From contig OX375881.1 in the NCBI GenBank assembly GCA_947359465.1, forward strand, positions 72,439,914 through 72,503,913: 64,000 bases of DNA. Direction: 5' to 3'. Source of the DNA: Metellina segmentata. Taxonomy: Eukaryota > Arthropoda > Arachnida > Araneae > Tetragnathidae. The position numbers and the translations under genes are program-made. Of the stretch, positions 9,899 through 21,770 are shown one piece after another (the stretch's first letter is position 1; each line of letters starts with the position of its first letter). The notes below the pieces were generated by a model. That model did no database searches. It saw only the letters and a program-made list of their open reading frames with translations, and was not told the DNA's origin.

Positions 9899-10157
9899 GT
9901 TATCTTTTGCTGATTATAATTTAAGAACCGACTGGTTTGAAATTTAACATTAAAAGTTTCGCGCACATCACACAACTTTTCTTTTACACAATCGTTTATG
10001 AACAATGATTTAATTACTTAAAGCTTAAAAGTATACACTGAGCTCAACTGGCGCAATTATAAGTTAAAGCATTTTACTTAAATGAACATTGAAACTAACT
10101 ATAATCGTTTTGTCTCGTATGAAAGGAAGCGTAATATAAATTTTATCACTAATTGGA

Positions 10158-10247
10158 GTCTCGGTAGCGCAGTAGGCAGCGCGTCAGTCTCATAATCCCT
10201 CGACACGAGTAATCTGAAGGTCGTGAGTTCGATCCTCACTCGGGGCA
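10158..10247 (+). tRNA. tRNA-Met(CAT), copy 30
   Basis: Counterpart of copy 11; only the C2T wobble. Confidence 0.75.
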
Positions 10248-10507
10248 GTTATCTTTTGCTGATTATAATTTAAGAACCGACTGGTTTGAACTTTTAAAAT
10301 TAAAAGTTTGACGGGCACATCACAAATTTTTTTTTACACAATCGTTTATGAACAATGACTTAATTATTTAAAGTTTAACCATATACCCTGAGCTCAACCT
10401 AAGCAATGAAAAGTTTAAGCAGTTTACTTAAATAAACATGGAAACTAATCATAATCGTTTTGTCTCCTATGAAACGGAGCGTAACATAATTTTTATCACT
10501 AATTGAA

Positions 10508-10597
10508 GCCTCGGTAGCGCAGTAGGAAGCGCGTTAGTCTCATAATCACTCGTCACGAGTAATCTGAAGGTCGTGATTTCGATCCTCACTCGGGGCA
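10508..10597 (+). pseudogene. tRNA-Met copy 31, T-stem G53T
   Basis: Counterpart of copy 12. Confidence 0.55.
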
Positions 10598-10856
10598 GTT
10601 ATATTTTGCTGATTATAATTTAAGAACCGACTGGTTTGAAATTTAACATTAAAAGTTTCACGCACATCACACAACTTTTCTTTTACAAAATCGTTTATGA
10701 ACAATGATTTAATTACTTAAAGTTTAACCGTATACACTGAGCTCAACTGACGCAATGAAAAGTATAAGCAGTTTACATAAATAAACATGGAAACTAATCA
10801 TAATCGTTTTGTCTCCTATGAAACGGAGAGTAACATAATTTTTATCACTAATTGCA

Positions 10857-10946
10857 GCCTCGGTAGCGCAGTAGGCAGCGCGTCAGTCTCATAATCCCTC
10901 GACACGAGTAATCTGAAGGTCGTGAGTTCGATCCTCACTCGGGGCA
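10857..10946 (+). tRNA. tRNA-Met(CAT), copy 32
   Basis: Identical to the reference copy 13 across both exons and intron. The following spacer reads CTTTAAGAATTAAAAG, so its inverted repeat is disturbed. Confidence 0.93.
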
Positions 10947-11206
10947 GTTTTCTTTTGCTGATTATAGTTTAAGAACCGACTGGTTCGAACTTTAAGAATT
11001 AAAAGTTTCACGCCCATCACACAACTTTTCTTTTACACAATCGTTTATGAACAATGATTTAATTACTTAAAGTTTAACCGTATACACTGAGCTCAACTGA
11101 CGCAATGAAAAGTTTAAGCAGTTTACTTAAATGAACATGGAAACTAATCATAATCGTTTTGTCTCTTATGAAACGGAGCGTAACATAATTTGTATCACTA
11201 ATAGCA

Positions 11207-11296
11207 GCCTCGGTAGCGCAGTAGGAAGCGCGTCAGTCTCATAATAACTCGTCACGAGTAATCTGAAAGTCGGGAGTTCGATTCTCGCTAGGGGCA
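11207..11296 (+). pseudogene. tRNA-Met copy 33, diverged
   Basis: Counterpart of copy 14, but with the D-stem GCGC intact; T-stem and acceptor mismatches remain. Confidence 0.5.
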
Positions 11297-11555
11297 GTTA
11301 TCTTTTGCTGATTATAATTTAAGAACCGACTGGTTTGAAATTTAACATTAAAAGTTTCGCGCACATCACACAAATTTTCTTTTACACAATCATTTATGAA
11401 CAATGATTTAATTACTTAAAGTTTAACCGTATACACTGAGCTCAACTGGCGCAATTATAAGTTAAAGCATTTTACATAAATGAACATTGAAACTAACTAT
11501 AATCGTTTTGTCTCGTATGAAAGGAAGCGTAATATAAATTTTATCACTAATTGGA

Positions 11556-11645
11556 GCCTCGGTAGCGCAGTAGGCAGCGCGTCAGTCTCATAATCCCTCG
11601 ACACGAGTAATCTGAAGGTCGTGAGTTTGATCCTCACTCGGGGCA
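11556..11645 (+). pseudogene. tRNA-Met copy 34, B-box C56T
   Basis: Counterpart of copy 15. Confidence 0.55.
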
Positions 11646-11904
11646 GTTTTCTTCTGCTGATTATAATTTAAGAAACGACTGGTTTGAACTTTTAACATTA
11701 AAAGTTTGACGCAACTCACACAATTTTTTTTTACACAATCGTATATGAACCATGATTTAATTATTTAAAGTTTAACCATATACCCTGAGCTCAACCTAAG
11801 CAATGAAAAGTTTAAGCTGTTTACTTAAATGAACATGGAACCTAATCATAATCGTTTTGTCTCCTATGAAACGGAGCGTAACATAATTTGTATCACTAAT
11901 TGCA

Positions 11905-11994
11905 GCCTCGGTAGCGCAGTTGGAAGCGCGTCAGTCTCATAATCACTCGTCACGAGTAGTCTGAAGGTCGTGAGTTCGATCCTCATTCGGGGCA
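11905..11994 (+). tRNA. tRNA-Met(CAT), copy 35
   Basis: Counterpart of copy 16 with an additional A17T, making the D-loop AGTTGGAA. Confidence 0.7.
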
Positions 11995-12252
11995 GTTATC
12001 TTTTGCTGATTATAATTTAAGAACCGACTGGTTTGAACTTTTAAAATTAAAAGTTTGACGCACATCACAAATTTTTTTTTACACAATCGTTTATGAACAA
12101 TGACTTAATTATTTAAAGTTTAACCATATACCCTGAGCTCAACCTAAGCAATGAAAAGTTTAAGCAGTTTACTTAAATAAACATGGAAACTAATCATAAT
12201 CGTTTTGTCTCCTATGAAACGGACCGTAACATAATTTGTATCACTAATTGAA

Positions 12253-12342
12253 GCCTCGGTAGCGCAGTAGAAAGCGCGTCAGTCTCATAATCACTCGTCA
12301 CGAGTAATCTGAAGGTCGTGAGTTCGATCCTCACTCGGGGCA
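12253..12342 (+). tRNA. tRNA-Met(CAT), copy 36
   Basis: Counterpart of copy 17; G19 lost. Confidence 0.6.
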
Positions 12343-12601
12343 GTTATCTTTTGCTGATTATAATTTAAGAACCGACTGGTTTGAAATTTAACATTAAAAG
12401 TTTCGCGCACATCACACAACTTTTCTTTTACACAATCGTTTATGAACAATGATTTAATTACTTAAAGCTTAAAAGTATACACTGAGCTCAACTGGCGCAA
12501 TTATAAGTTAAAGCATTTTACTTAAATGAACATTGAAACTAACTATAATCGTTTTGTCTCGTATGAAAGGAAGCGTAATATAAATTTTATCACTAATTGG
12601 A

Positions 12602-12691
12602 GTCTCGGTAGCGCAGTAGGCAGCGCGTCAGTCTCATAATCCCTCGACACGAGTAATCTGAAGGTCGTGAGTTCGATCCTCACTCGGGGCA
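12602..12691 (+). tRNA. tRNA-Met(CAT), copy 37
   Basis: Counterpart of copy 18 with normal T-stem CTCAC; only C2T remains. Confidence 0.75.
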
Positions 12692-12949
12692 GTTATCTTT
12701 TGCTGATTATAATTTAAGAACCGACTGGTTTGAACTTTTAGAATTAAAAGTTTGACGCACATCACAAATTTTTTTTTACACAATCGTTTATGAACAATGA
12801 CTTAATTATTTAAAGTTTAACCATATACCCTGAGCTCAACCTAAGCAATGAAAAGTTTAAGCAGTTTACTTAAATAAACATGGAAACTAATCATAATCGT
12901 TTTGTCTCCTATGAAACGGAGCGTAACACAATTTTTATCACTAATTGAA

Positions 12950-13039
12950 GCCTCGGTAGCGCAGTAGGAAGCGCGTTAGTCTCATAATCACTCGTCACGA
13001 GTAATCTGAAGGTCGTGAGTTCGATCCTCACTCGGGGCA
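12950..13039 (+). tRNA. tRNA-Met(CAT), copy 38
   Basis: Counterpart of copy 19; C20A and C28T. Confidence 0.7.
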
Positions 13040-13298
13040 GTTATATTTTGCTGATTATAATTTAAGAACCGACTGGTTTGAAATTTAACATTAAAAGTTT
13101 CACGCACATCACACAAATTTTCTTTTACACAATCGTTTATGAACAATGATTTAATTACTTAAAGTTTAACCGTATACACTGAGCTCAACTGACGCAATGA
13201 AAAGTATAAGCAGTTTACATAAATAAACATGGAAACTAATCATAATCGTTTTGTCTCCTATGAAACGGAGAGTAACATAATTTTTATCACTAATTGCA

Positions 13299-13388
13299 GC
13301 TTCGATAGCGCAGTAGGCAGCGCGTCAGTCTCATAATCCCTCGACACGAGTAATCTGAAGGTCGTGAGTTCGATCCTCACTCGGGGCA
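13299..13388 (+). tRNA. tRNA-Met(CAT), copy 39
   Basis: Copy-1 type, GCTTCGA acceptor. Confidence 0.75.
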
Positions 13389-13648
13389 GTTTTCTTTTGC
13401 TGATTATAGTTTAAGAACCGACTGGTTCGAACTTTTAACATTAAAAGTTTCACGCCCATCACACAACTTTTCTTTTACACAATCGTTTATGAACAATGAT
13501 TTAATTACTTAAAGTTTAACCGTATACACTGAGCTCAACTGGCGCAATTATAAGTTAAAGCATTTTACATAAATGAACATTGAAACTAACTATAATCGTT
13601 TTGTCTCGTATGAAAGGAAGCGTAATATAAATTTTATCACTAATTGGA

Positions 13649-13738
13649 GCCTCGGTAGCGCAGTAGGCAGCGCGTCAGTCTCACAATCCCTCGACACGAG
13701 TAATCTGAAGGTCGTGAGTTTGATCCTCACTCGGGGCA
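13649..13738 (+). pseudogene. tRNA-Met-derived copy 40, anticodon CAC
   Basis: Copy-2 type, CAC anticodon and TTTGATC. Confidence 0.6.
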
Positions 13739-13997
13739 GTTTTCTTCTGCTGATTATAATTTAAGAAACGACTGGTTTGAACTTTTAACATTAAAAGTTT
13801 GACGCAACTCACACAATTTTTTTTTACACAATCGTATATGAACCATGATTTAATTATTTAAAGTTTAACCATATACCCTGAGCTCAACCTAAGCAATGAA
13901 AAGTTTAAGCTGTTTACTTAAATGAACATGGAAACTAATCATAATCGTTTTGTCTCCTATGAAACGGAGCGTAACATAATTTTTATCACTAATTGGA

Positions 13998-14087
13998 GCC
14001 TCGGTAGCGCAGTAGGCAGCGCGTCAGTCTCATAATCCCTCGACACGAGTAATCTGAAGGTCGTGAGTTCGTACCTCACTCGGGGCA
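13998..14087 (+). pseudogene. tRNA-Met copy 41, altered T-loop
   Basis: Copy-3 type with a full 17-nt intron; T-loop TTCGTAC. Confidence 0.55.
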
Positions 14088-14347
14088 GTTTTCTTTTGCT
14101 GATTATAGTTTAAGAATCGACTGGTTCGAACTTTTAACATTAAAAGTTTCACGCCCATCACACAACTTTTCTTTTACACAATCGTTTATGAACAATGATC
14201 TAATTACTTAAAGTTTAACCGTATACACTGAGCTAAACTGGCGCAATTATAAGTTAAAGCATTTTACATAAATGAACATTGAAACTAACTATAATCGTTT
14301 TGTCTCGTATGAAAGGAAGCGTAATATAAATTTTATCACTAATTGGA

Positions 14348-14437
14348 GCCTCGGTAGCGCAGTAGGCAGCGCGTCAGTCTCATAATCCCTCGACACGAGT
14401 AATCTGAAGGTCGTGAGTTTGATCCTCACTCGGGGCA
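14348..14437 (+). pseudogene. tRNA-Met copy 42, B-box C56T
   Basis: Copy-4 type. Confidence 0.55.
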
Positions 14438-14696
14438 GTTTTCTTCTGCTGATTATAATTTAAGAAACGACTGGTTTGAACTTTTAACATTAAAAGTTTG
14501 ACGCAACTCACACAATTTTTTTTTACACAATCGTATATGAACCATGATTTAATTATTTAAAGTTTAACCATATACCCTGAGCTCAACCTAAGCAATGAAA
14601 AGTTTAAGCAGTTTACTTAAATAAACATGGAAACTAATCATAATCGTTTTGTCTCCTATGAAACGGACCGTAACATAATTTGTATCACTAATTAAA

Positions 14697-14786
14697 GCCT
14701 CGGTAGCGCAGTAGAAAGCGCGTCAGTCTCATAATCACTCGTCACGAGTAATCTGAAGGTCGTGAGTTCGATCCTCACTCGGGGCA
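14697..14786 (+). tRNA. tRNA-Met(CAT), copy 43
   Basis: Copy-5 type; G19 lost. 5' flank reads ATTAAAG instead of ATTGAAG. Confidence 0.6.
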
Positions 14787-15045
14787 GTTATCTTTTGCTG
14801 ATTATAATTTAAGAACCGACTGGTTTGAAATTTAACATTAAAAGTTTCGCGCACATCACACAACTTTTCTTTTACACAATCGTTTATGAACAATGATTTA
14901 ATTACTTAAAGCTTAAAAGTATACACTGAGCTCAACTGGCGCAATTATAAGCTAAAGCATTTTACTTAAATGAACATTGAAACTAACTATAATCGTTTTG
15001 TCTCGTATGAAAGGAAGCGTAATATAAATTTTATCACTAATTGGA

Positions 15046-15135
15046 GTCTCGGTAGCGCAGTAGGCAGCGCGTCAGTCTCATAATCCCTCGACACGAGTAA
15101 TCTGAAGGTCGTGAGTTTGATCCTCACTCGGGGCA
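15046..15135 (+). pseudogene. tRNA-Met copy 44, B-box C56T
   Basis: Copy-6 type. Confidence 0.55.
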
Positions 15136-15394
15136 GTTTTCTTCTGCTGATTATAATTTAAGAAACGACTGGTTTGAACTTTTAACATTAAAAGTTTGAC
15201 GCAACTCACACAATTTTTTTTTACACAATCGTATATGAACCATGATTTAATTATTTAAAGTTTAACCATATACCCTGAGCTCAACCTAAGCAATGAAAAG
15301 TTTAAGCTGTTTACTTAAATGAACATGGAAACTAATCATAATCGTTTTGTCTCCTATGAAACGGAGCGTAACATAATTTTTATCACTAATTGGA

Positions 15395-15484
15395 GCCTCG
15401 GTAGCGCAGTAGGAAGCGCGTCAGTCTCATAATCACTCGTCACGAGTAATCTGAAGGTCGTGAGTTCGATCCTCACTCGGGGCA
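15395..15484 (+). tRNA. tRNA-Met(CAT), copy 45
   Basis: Only C20A; full cloverleaf. Confidence 0.85.
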
Positions 15485-15743
15485 GTTATATTTTGCTGAT
15501 TATAATTTAAGAACCGACTGGTTTGAAATTTAACATTAAAAGTTTCACGCACATCACACAACTTTTCTTTTACACAATCGTTTATGAACAATGATTTAAT
15601 TACTTAAAGTTTAACCGTATACACTGAGCTCAACTGACGCAATGAAAAGTATAAGCAGTTTACATAAATAAACATGGAAACTAATCATAATCGTTTTGTC
15701 TCATATGAAACGGAGAGTAACATAATTTTTATCACTCATTGCA

Positions 15744-15833
15744 GCCTCGGTAGCGCAGTAGGCAGCGCGTTAGTCTCATAATCACTCGACTCGAGTAATC
15801 TGAAGGTCGTGAGTTCGTACCTCACTCGGGGCA
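15744..15833 (+). pseudogene. tRNA-Met copy 46, altered T-loop
   Basis: C28T, intron ACTCGACTCGAGT, T-loop TTCGTAC. Confidence 0.55.
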
Positions 15834-16093
15834 GTTTTCTTTTGCTGATTATAGTTTAAGAATCGACTGGTTCGAACTTTTAACATTAAAAGTTTCACGC
15901 CGATCACACAACTTTTCTTTTACACAATCGTTTATGAACAATGATCTAATTACTTAAAGTTTAACCGTATACACTGAGCTCAACTGGCGCAATTATAAGT
16001 TAAAGCATTTTACATAAATGAACATTGAAACTAACTATAATCGTTTTGTCTCGTATGAAAGGAAGCGTAATATAAATTTTATCACTAATTGGA

Positions 16094-16182
16094 GCCTCGG
16101 TAGCGCAGTAGGCAGCGCGTCAGTCTCATAATCCTCGACACGAGTAATCTGAAGGTCGTGAGTTTGATCCTCACTCGGGGCA
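16094..16182 (+). pseudogene. tRNA-Met copy 47, B-box C56T
   Basis: 16-nt intron plus TTTGATC. Confidence 0.55.
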
Positions 16183-16441
16183 GTTTTCTTCTGCTGATTA
16201 TAATTTAAGAAACGACTGGTTTGAACTTTTAACATTAAAAGTTTGACGCAACTCACACAATTTTTTTTTACACAATCGTATATGAACCATGATTTAATTA
16301 TTTAAAGTTTAACCATATACCCTGAGCTCAACCTAAGCAATGAAAAGTTTAAGCTGTTTACTTAAATGAACATGGAAACTAATCATAATCGTTTTGTCTC
16401 CTATGAAACGGAGCGTAACATAATTTTTATCGCTAATTGGA

Positions 16442-16531
16442 GCCTCGGTAGCGCAGTAGGAAGCGCGTCAGTCTCATAATCACTCGTCACGAGTAATCTG
16501 AAGGTCGTGAGTTCGATCCTCACTCGGGGCA
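16442..16531 (+). tRNA. tRNA-Met(CAT), copy 48
   Basis: Only C20A; preceded by ATCGCTAATTGGA. Confidence 0.85.
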
Positions 16532-16790
16532 GTTATATTTTGCTGATTATAATTTAAGAACCGACTGGTTTGAAATTTAACATTAAAAGTTTCACGCACA
16601 TCACACAACTTTTCTTTTACACAATCGTTTATGAACAATGATTTAATTACTTAAAGTTTAACCGTATACACTGATCTCAACTGACGCAATGAAAAGTATA
16701 AGCAGTTTACATAAATAAACATGGAAACTAATCATAATCGTTTTGTCTCATATGAAACGGAGAGTAACATAATTTTTATCACTAATTGCA

Positions 16791-16880
16791 GCCTCGGTAG
16801 CGCAGTAGGCAGAGCGTCAGTCTCATAATCACTCGACACGAGTAATGTGAAGGTCGTGAGTTCGTACCTCACTCGGGGCA
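16791..16880 (+). pseudogene. tRNA-Met copy 49, three lesions
   Basis: D-stem GAGC, anticodon stem TGTGA, T-loop TTCGTAC. Confidence 0.65.
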
Positions 16881-17140
16881 GTTTTCTTTTGCTGATTATA
16901 GTTTAAGAACCGACTGTTTCGAACTTTTAATATTAAAAGTTTCACGCCCATCACACAACTTTTCTTTTACACAATCGTTTATGAACAATGATTTAATTAC
17001 TTAAAGTTTAACCGTATACACTGAGCTCAACTGGCGCAATTATAAGTTAAAGCATTTTACATAAATGAACATTGAAACTAACTATAATCGTTTTGTCTCG
17101 TATGAAAGGAAGCGTAATATAAATTTTATCACTAATTGGA

Positions 17141-17230
17141 GCCTCGGTAGCGCAGTAGGCAGCGCGTCAGTCTCATAATCCCTCGACACGAGTAATCTGA
17201 AGGTCGTGAGTTTGATCCTCACTCGGGGCA
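17141..17230 (+). pseudogene. tRNA-Met copy 50, B-box C56T
   Basis: TTTGATC T-loop, 17-nt intron. Confidence 0.55.
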
Positions 17231-17490
17231 GTTTTCTTCTGCTGATTATAATTTAAGAAACGACTGGTTTGAACTTTTAACATTAAAAGTTTGACGGCAA
17301 CTCACACAATTTTTTTTTACACAATCGTATATGAACCATGATTTAATTATTTAAAGTTTAACCATATACCCTGAGCTCAACCTAAGCAATGAAAAGTTTA
17401 AGCTGTTTACTTAAATGAACATGGAAACTAATCATAATCGTTTTGTCTCCTATGAAACGGAGCGTAACATAATTTTTATCACTAATTGGA

Positions 17491-17580
17491 GCCTCGGTAG
17501 CGCAGTAGGAAGCGCGTCAGTCTCATAATCACTCGTCACGAGTAATCTGAAGGTCGTGAGTTCGATCCTCACTCGGGGCA
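17491..17580 (+). tRNA. tRNA-Met(CAT), copy 51
   Basis: Only C20A; intact. Confidence 0.85.
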
Positions 17581-17839
17581 GTTATATTTTGCTGATTATA
17601 ATTTAAGGACCGACTGGTTTGAAATTTAACATTAAAAGTTTCACGCACATCACACAACTTTTCTTTTACACAATCGTTTATGAACAATGATTTAATTACT
17701 TAAAGTTTAACCGTATACACTGAGCTCAACTGACGCAATGAAAAGTATAAGCAGTTTACATAAATAAACATGGAAACTAATCATAATCGTTTTGTCTCAT
17801 ATGAAACGGAGAGTAACATAATTTTTATCACTCATTGCA

Positions 17840-17929
17840 GCCTCGGTAGCGCAGTAGGCAGCGCGTCAGTCTCATAATCACTCGACACGAGTAATCTGAA
17901 GGTCGTGAGTTCGTACCTCACTCGGGGCA
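17840..17929 (+). pseudogene. tRNA-Met copy 52, altered T-loop
   Basis: TTCGTAC; intron CACTCGACACGAGT. C28 is normal, unlike copy 46. Confidence 0.55.
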
Positions 17930-18189
17930 GTTTTCTTTTGCTGATTATAGTTTAAGAATCGACTGGTTCGAACTTTTAACATTAAAAGTTTCACGCCGAT
18001 CACACAACTTTTCTTTTACACAATCGTTTATGAACAATGATCTAATTACTTAAAGTTTAACCGTATACACTGAGCTCAACTGGCGCAATTATAAGTTAAA
18101 GCATTTTACATAAATGAACATTGAAACTAACTATAATCGTTTTGTCTCGTATGAAAGGAAGCGTAATATAAATTTTATCACTAATTGGA

Positions 18190-18278
18190 GCCTCGGTAGC
18201 GCAGTAGGCAGCGCGTCAGTCTCATAATCCTCGACACGAGTAATCTGAAGGTCGTGAGTTTGATCCTCACTCGGGGCA
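18190..18278 (+). pseudogene. tRNA-Met copy 53, B-box C56T
   Basis: Same as copy 47, including the 16-nt intron. Confidence 0.55.
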
Positions 18279-18537
18279 GTTTTCTTCTGCTGATTATAAT
18301 TTAAGAAACGACTGGTTTGAACTTTTAACATTAAAAGTTTGACGCAACTCACACAATTTTTTTTTACACAATCGTATATGAACCATGATTTAATTATTTA
18401 AAGTTTAACCATATACCCTGAGCTCAACCTAAGCAATGAAAAGTTTAAGCTGTTTACTTAAATGAACATGGAAACTAATCATAATCGTTTTGTCTCCTAT
18501 GAAACGGAGCGTAACATAATTTTTATCGCTAATTGGA

Positions 18538-18627
18538 GCCTCGGTAGCGCAGTAGGAAGCGCGTCAGTCTCATAATCACTCGTCACGAGTAATCTGAAGG
18601 TCGTGAGTTCGATCCTCACTCGGGGCA
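18538..18627 (+). tRNA. tRNA-Met(CAT), copy 54
   Basis: Same as copy 48; intact. Confidence 0.85.
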
Positions 18628-18886
18628 GTTATATTTTGCTGATTATAATTTAAGAACCGACTGGTTTGAAATTTAACATTAAAAGTTTCACGCACATCAC
18701 ACAACTTTTCTTTTACACAATCGTTTATGAACAATGATTTAATTACTTAAAGTTTAACCGTATACACTGATCTCAACTGACGCAATGAAAAGTATAAGCA
18801 GTTTACATAAATAAACATGGAAACTAATCATAATCGTTTTGTCTCATATGAAACGGAGAGTAACATAATTTTTATCACTAATTGCA

Positions 18887-18976
18887 GCCTCGGTAGCGCA
18901 GTAGGCAGAGCGTCAGTCTCATAATCACTCGACACGAGTAATGTGAAGGTCGTGAGTTCGTACCTCACTCGGGGCA
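18887..18976 (+). pseudogene. tRNA-Met copy 55, three lesions
   Basis: Same as copy 49. Confidence 0.65.
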
Positions 18977-19236
18977 GTTTTCTTTTGCTGATTATAGTTT
19001 AAGAACCGACTGTTTCGAACTTTTAATATTAAAAGTTTCACGCCCATCACACAACTTTTCTTTTACACAATCGTTTATGAACAATGATTTAATTACTTAA
19101 AGTTTAACCGTATACACTGAGCTCAACTGACGCAATGAAAAGTATAAGCAGTTTACATAAATAAACATGGAAACTAATCATAATTGTTTTGTCTTCTATG
19201 AAACGGAGAGTAACATAATTTTTATCACTAGTTGCA

Positions 19237-19326
19237 GCCTCGGTAGTGCAGTAGGCAGCGCGTCAGTCTCATAATCAATCGACACGTGTGATCTGAAGGT
19301 CGTGAGTTCGATCCTCACTCGGGGCA
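19237..19326 (+). tRNA. tRNA-Met(CAT), copy 56
   Basis: C11T (U-G pair). Intron hairpin broken (AATCGACACGTGTG). T-arm intact. Confidence 0.65.
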
Positions 19327-19584
19327 GTTTTCTTCTGCTGATTATAATTTAAGAAACGACTGGTTTGAACTTTTAACATTAAAAGTTTGACGCACATCAC
19401 ACAATTTTTTTTACACAATCGTATATGAACAATGACTTAATTATTTAAAGTTTAACCATATACCCTGAGCTCAACCTAAGCAATGAAAAGTTTAAGCAGT
19501 TTACTTAAATGAACATGGAAACTAATCATAATCGTTTGGTCTCCTATGAAACGGAGCGTAACACAATTTGTATCACTAATTGAA

Positions 19585-19674
19585 GCCTCGGTAGCGCAGT
19601 AGAAAGCGCGTCAGTCTCATAATCACTCGTCACGAGTAATCTGAAGGTCGTGAGTTCGATCCTCACTCGGGGCA
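19585..19674 (+). tRNA. tRNA-Met(CAT), copy 57
   Basis: D-loop AGTAGAAA; rest intact, TTTTCTTTT terminator. Confidence 0.6.
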
Positions 19675-19934
19675 GTTTTCTTTTGCTGATTATAGTTTAA
19701 GAACCGACCTGTTCGAACTTTTAACATTAAAAGTTTCACGCCCATCACACAACTTTTCTTTTACACAATCGTTTATGAACAATGATTTAATTACTTAAAG
19801 TTTAACCGTATACACTGAGCTCAACTGACGCAATGAAAAGTATAAGCAGTTTACATAAATGAACATTGAAACTAACTATAATCGTTTTGTCTCGTATGAA
19901 AAGAAGCGAATTATAAATTTTATCACTAATTGGA

Positions 19935-20024
19935 GCCTCGGTAGCGCAGTAGGCAGCGCGTCAGTCTCATAATCCCTCGACACGAGTGATCTGAAGGTCG
20001 TGAGATTGATTCTCACTCGGGGCA
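19935..20024 (+). pseudogene. tRNA-Met copy 58, T-loop ATTGATT
   Basis: Three T-loop changes remove the B-box core. Confidence 0.6.
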
Positions 20025-20282
20025 GTTTTCTTTTGCTGATTATAATTTAAGAACCGACAGGTTTGAACTTTTAACATTAAAAGTTTCATGCACATCACAC
20101 AAATTTTCTTTTACACAATCGTTTATGAACAAGATTTAATTTCCTAATTTTAACCGTATACACTGAGCTGAACTGACGCAATGATAAGTTAAAGAATTTT
20201 ACATAAATGAACATTGAAACTAACTATAATCGTTTTGTCTCGTATGAAAGGAAGCGTAATACAAATTTTTTCTCTAATTGGA

Positions 20283-20372
20283 GCCTCGGTAGCGCAGTAG
20301 GCAGCGCGTCAGTCTCATAATCCCTCGACACGAGTAATCTGGAGGTCGTGAGTTCGATCCTCACTCGGGGCA
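20283..20372 (+). tRNA. tRNA-Met(CAT), copy 59
   Basis: A43G gives U27-G43; otherwise as the reference. Confidence 0.8.
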
Positions 20373-20632
20373 GTTTTCTTTTGCTGATTATAGTTTAAGA
20401 ACCGACTGGTTCGAACTTTTAACATTAAAAGTTTCACGCCCATCACACAACTTTTCTTTTACACAATCGTTTATGAACAATGATTTAATTACTTAAAGTT
20501 TAACCGTATACACTGAGCTCAACTGACGCAATGAAAAGTATGAGCAGTTTACATAAATAAACATGGAAACTAATCATAATTGTTTTGTCTCCTATGAAAC
20601 GGAGAGTAACATAATTTTTATCACTAATTGCA

Positions 20633-20722
20633 GCCTCGGTAGCGCAGTAGGCAGCGCGTCAGTCTCATAACCACTCGACACGTGTGATCTGAAGGTCGTG
20701 AGTTCGATCCTCACTCGGGGCA
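20633..20722 (+). tRNA. tRNA-Met(CAT), copy 60
   Basis: Exons match the reference. Intron reads ACCACTCGACACGTGTG, so its hairpin is weakened. Confidence 0.85.
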
Positions 20723-20981
20723 GTTTTCTTCTGCTGATTATAATTTAAGAAACGACTGGTTTGAACTTTTAACATTAAAAGTTTGACGCACATCACACAA
20801 TTTTTTTTTACACAATCGTATATGAACAATGACTTAATTATTTAAAGTTTAACCATATACCCTGAGCTCAAGCTAAGCAATGAAAAGTTTAAGCTGTTTA
20901 CTTAAATGAACATGGAAACTAATCATAATCGTTTTGTCTCCTATGAAACGGAGCGTAACATAATTTGTATCACTAATTGGA

Positions 20982-21071
20982 GCCTCGGTAGCGCAATAGG
21001 AAGCGCTTCAGTCTCAGAATCACTCGTCACGTGTAATCTGAAGGTCGTGAGTTCGATCCTCACTCGGGGCA
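20982..21071 (+). pseudogene. tRNA-Met-derived copy 61, anticodon CAG
   Basis: Anticodon CAG, A15 in the A box and G26T. B box intact. Confidence 0.6.
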
Positions 21072-21330
21072 GTTATATTTTGCTGATTATAATTTAAGAA
21101 CCGACTGGTTTGAAATTTAACATTAAAAGTTTCACGCACATAACACAACTTTTCTTTTACACAATCGGTTATGAACAATGATTTAATTACTTAAAGTTTA
21201 ACCGTATACACTGAGCTCAACTGACGCAATTATAAGTTAAAGCATTTTACATAAATGAACATTGAAACTAACTATAATCGTTTTGTCTCGTATGAAAGGA
21301 AGCGTAATATAAATTTTATCACTAATTTTA

Positions 21331-21420
21331 GCCTCGGTAGCGCAGTAGGCAGCGCGTCAGTCTCATAATCCCTTGACACGAGTAATCTGAAGGTCGTGAG
21401 TTCGATCCTAACTCGGGGCA
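21331..21420 (+). tRNA. tRNA-Met(CAT), copy 62
   Basis: T-stem CTAAC leaves one mismatch (G51/A63). Boxes and anticodon intact. Confidence 0.55.
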
Positions 21421-21680
21421 GTTTTCTTTTGCTGATTATAGTTTAAGAACCGACTGGTTCGAACTTTTAACATTAAAAGTTTCACGCCCATCACACAACT
21501 TTTCTTTTACACAATCGTTTATGAACAATGATCTAATTACTTAAAGTTTAACCGTATACACTGAGCTCAACTGACGCAATGAAAAGTATATGCAGTTTAC
21601 ATAAATAAACATGGAAACTAATCATAATCGTTTTGTCTCCTATGAAACGGAGAGTAACATAATTTTTATCACTAATTACA

Positions 21681-21770
21681 GCCTCAGTAGCGCAGTAGGC
21701 AGTGCGTCAGTCTCATAATCACTCGACACGAGTAATCTGAAGGTCGTGAGATTGATTCTCACTCGGGGCA
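21681..21770 (+). pseudogene. tRNA-Met copy 63, several lesions
   Basis: G6A, D-stem GTGC and T-loop ATTGATT. Confidence 0.6.

Larger units (their letters stand above)
6632..13262 (+). repeat. 19-monomer higher-order repeat, copy 2
   Basis: Base-for-base register with 1-6631, holding tRNA copies 20-38. Visible differences from the first unit include G42 restored in copy 26, GCGC instead of GTGC in copy 33, AGTTGGAA in copy 35, and a changed spacer inverted repeat after copy 32. Confidence 0.95.
13263..15370 (+). repeat. 19-monomer higher-order repeat, partial copy 3
   Basis: Continues the 6631-bp register for six monomers (copies 39-44), then leaves it: copy 45 onward belongs to a different 6-monomer unit. 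Copy 41 has a 17-nt intron where its counterparts at 736 and 7367 have 16. Confidence 0.85.
15371..17465 (+). repeat. 6-monomer higher-order repeat, copy 1
   Basis: A 2096-bp period: tRNA starts 15744 and 17840, 16094 and 18190, 16442 and 18538, and 16791 and 18887 correspond. The register change from the 19-mer lies near 14.0-15.4 kb; the exact border is ambiguous because monomers are similar. Confidence 0.85.
17466..19100 (+). repeat. 6-monomer higher-order repeat, copy 2 (partial)
   Basis: Repeats 15371-17465 at +2096 bp for copies 51-55, then diverges after about 19.1 kb into unphased monomers. Confidence 0.8.
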
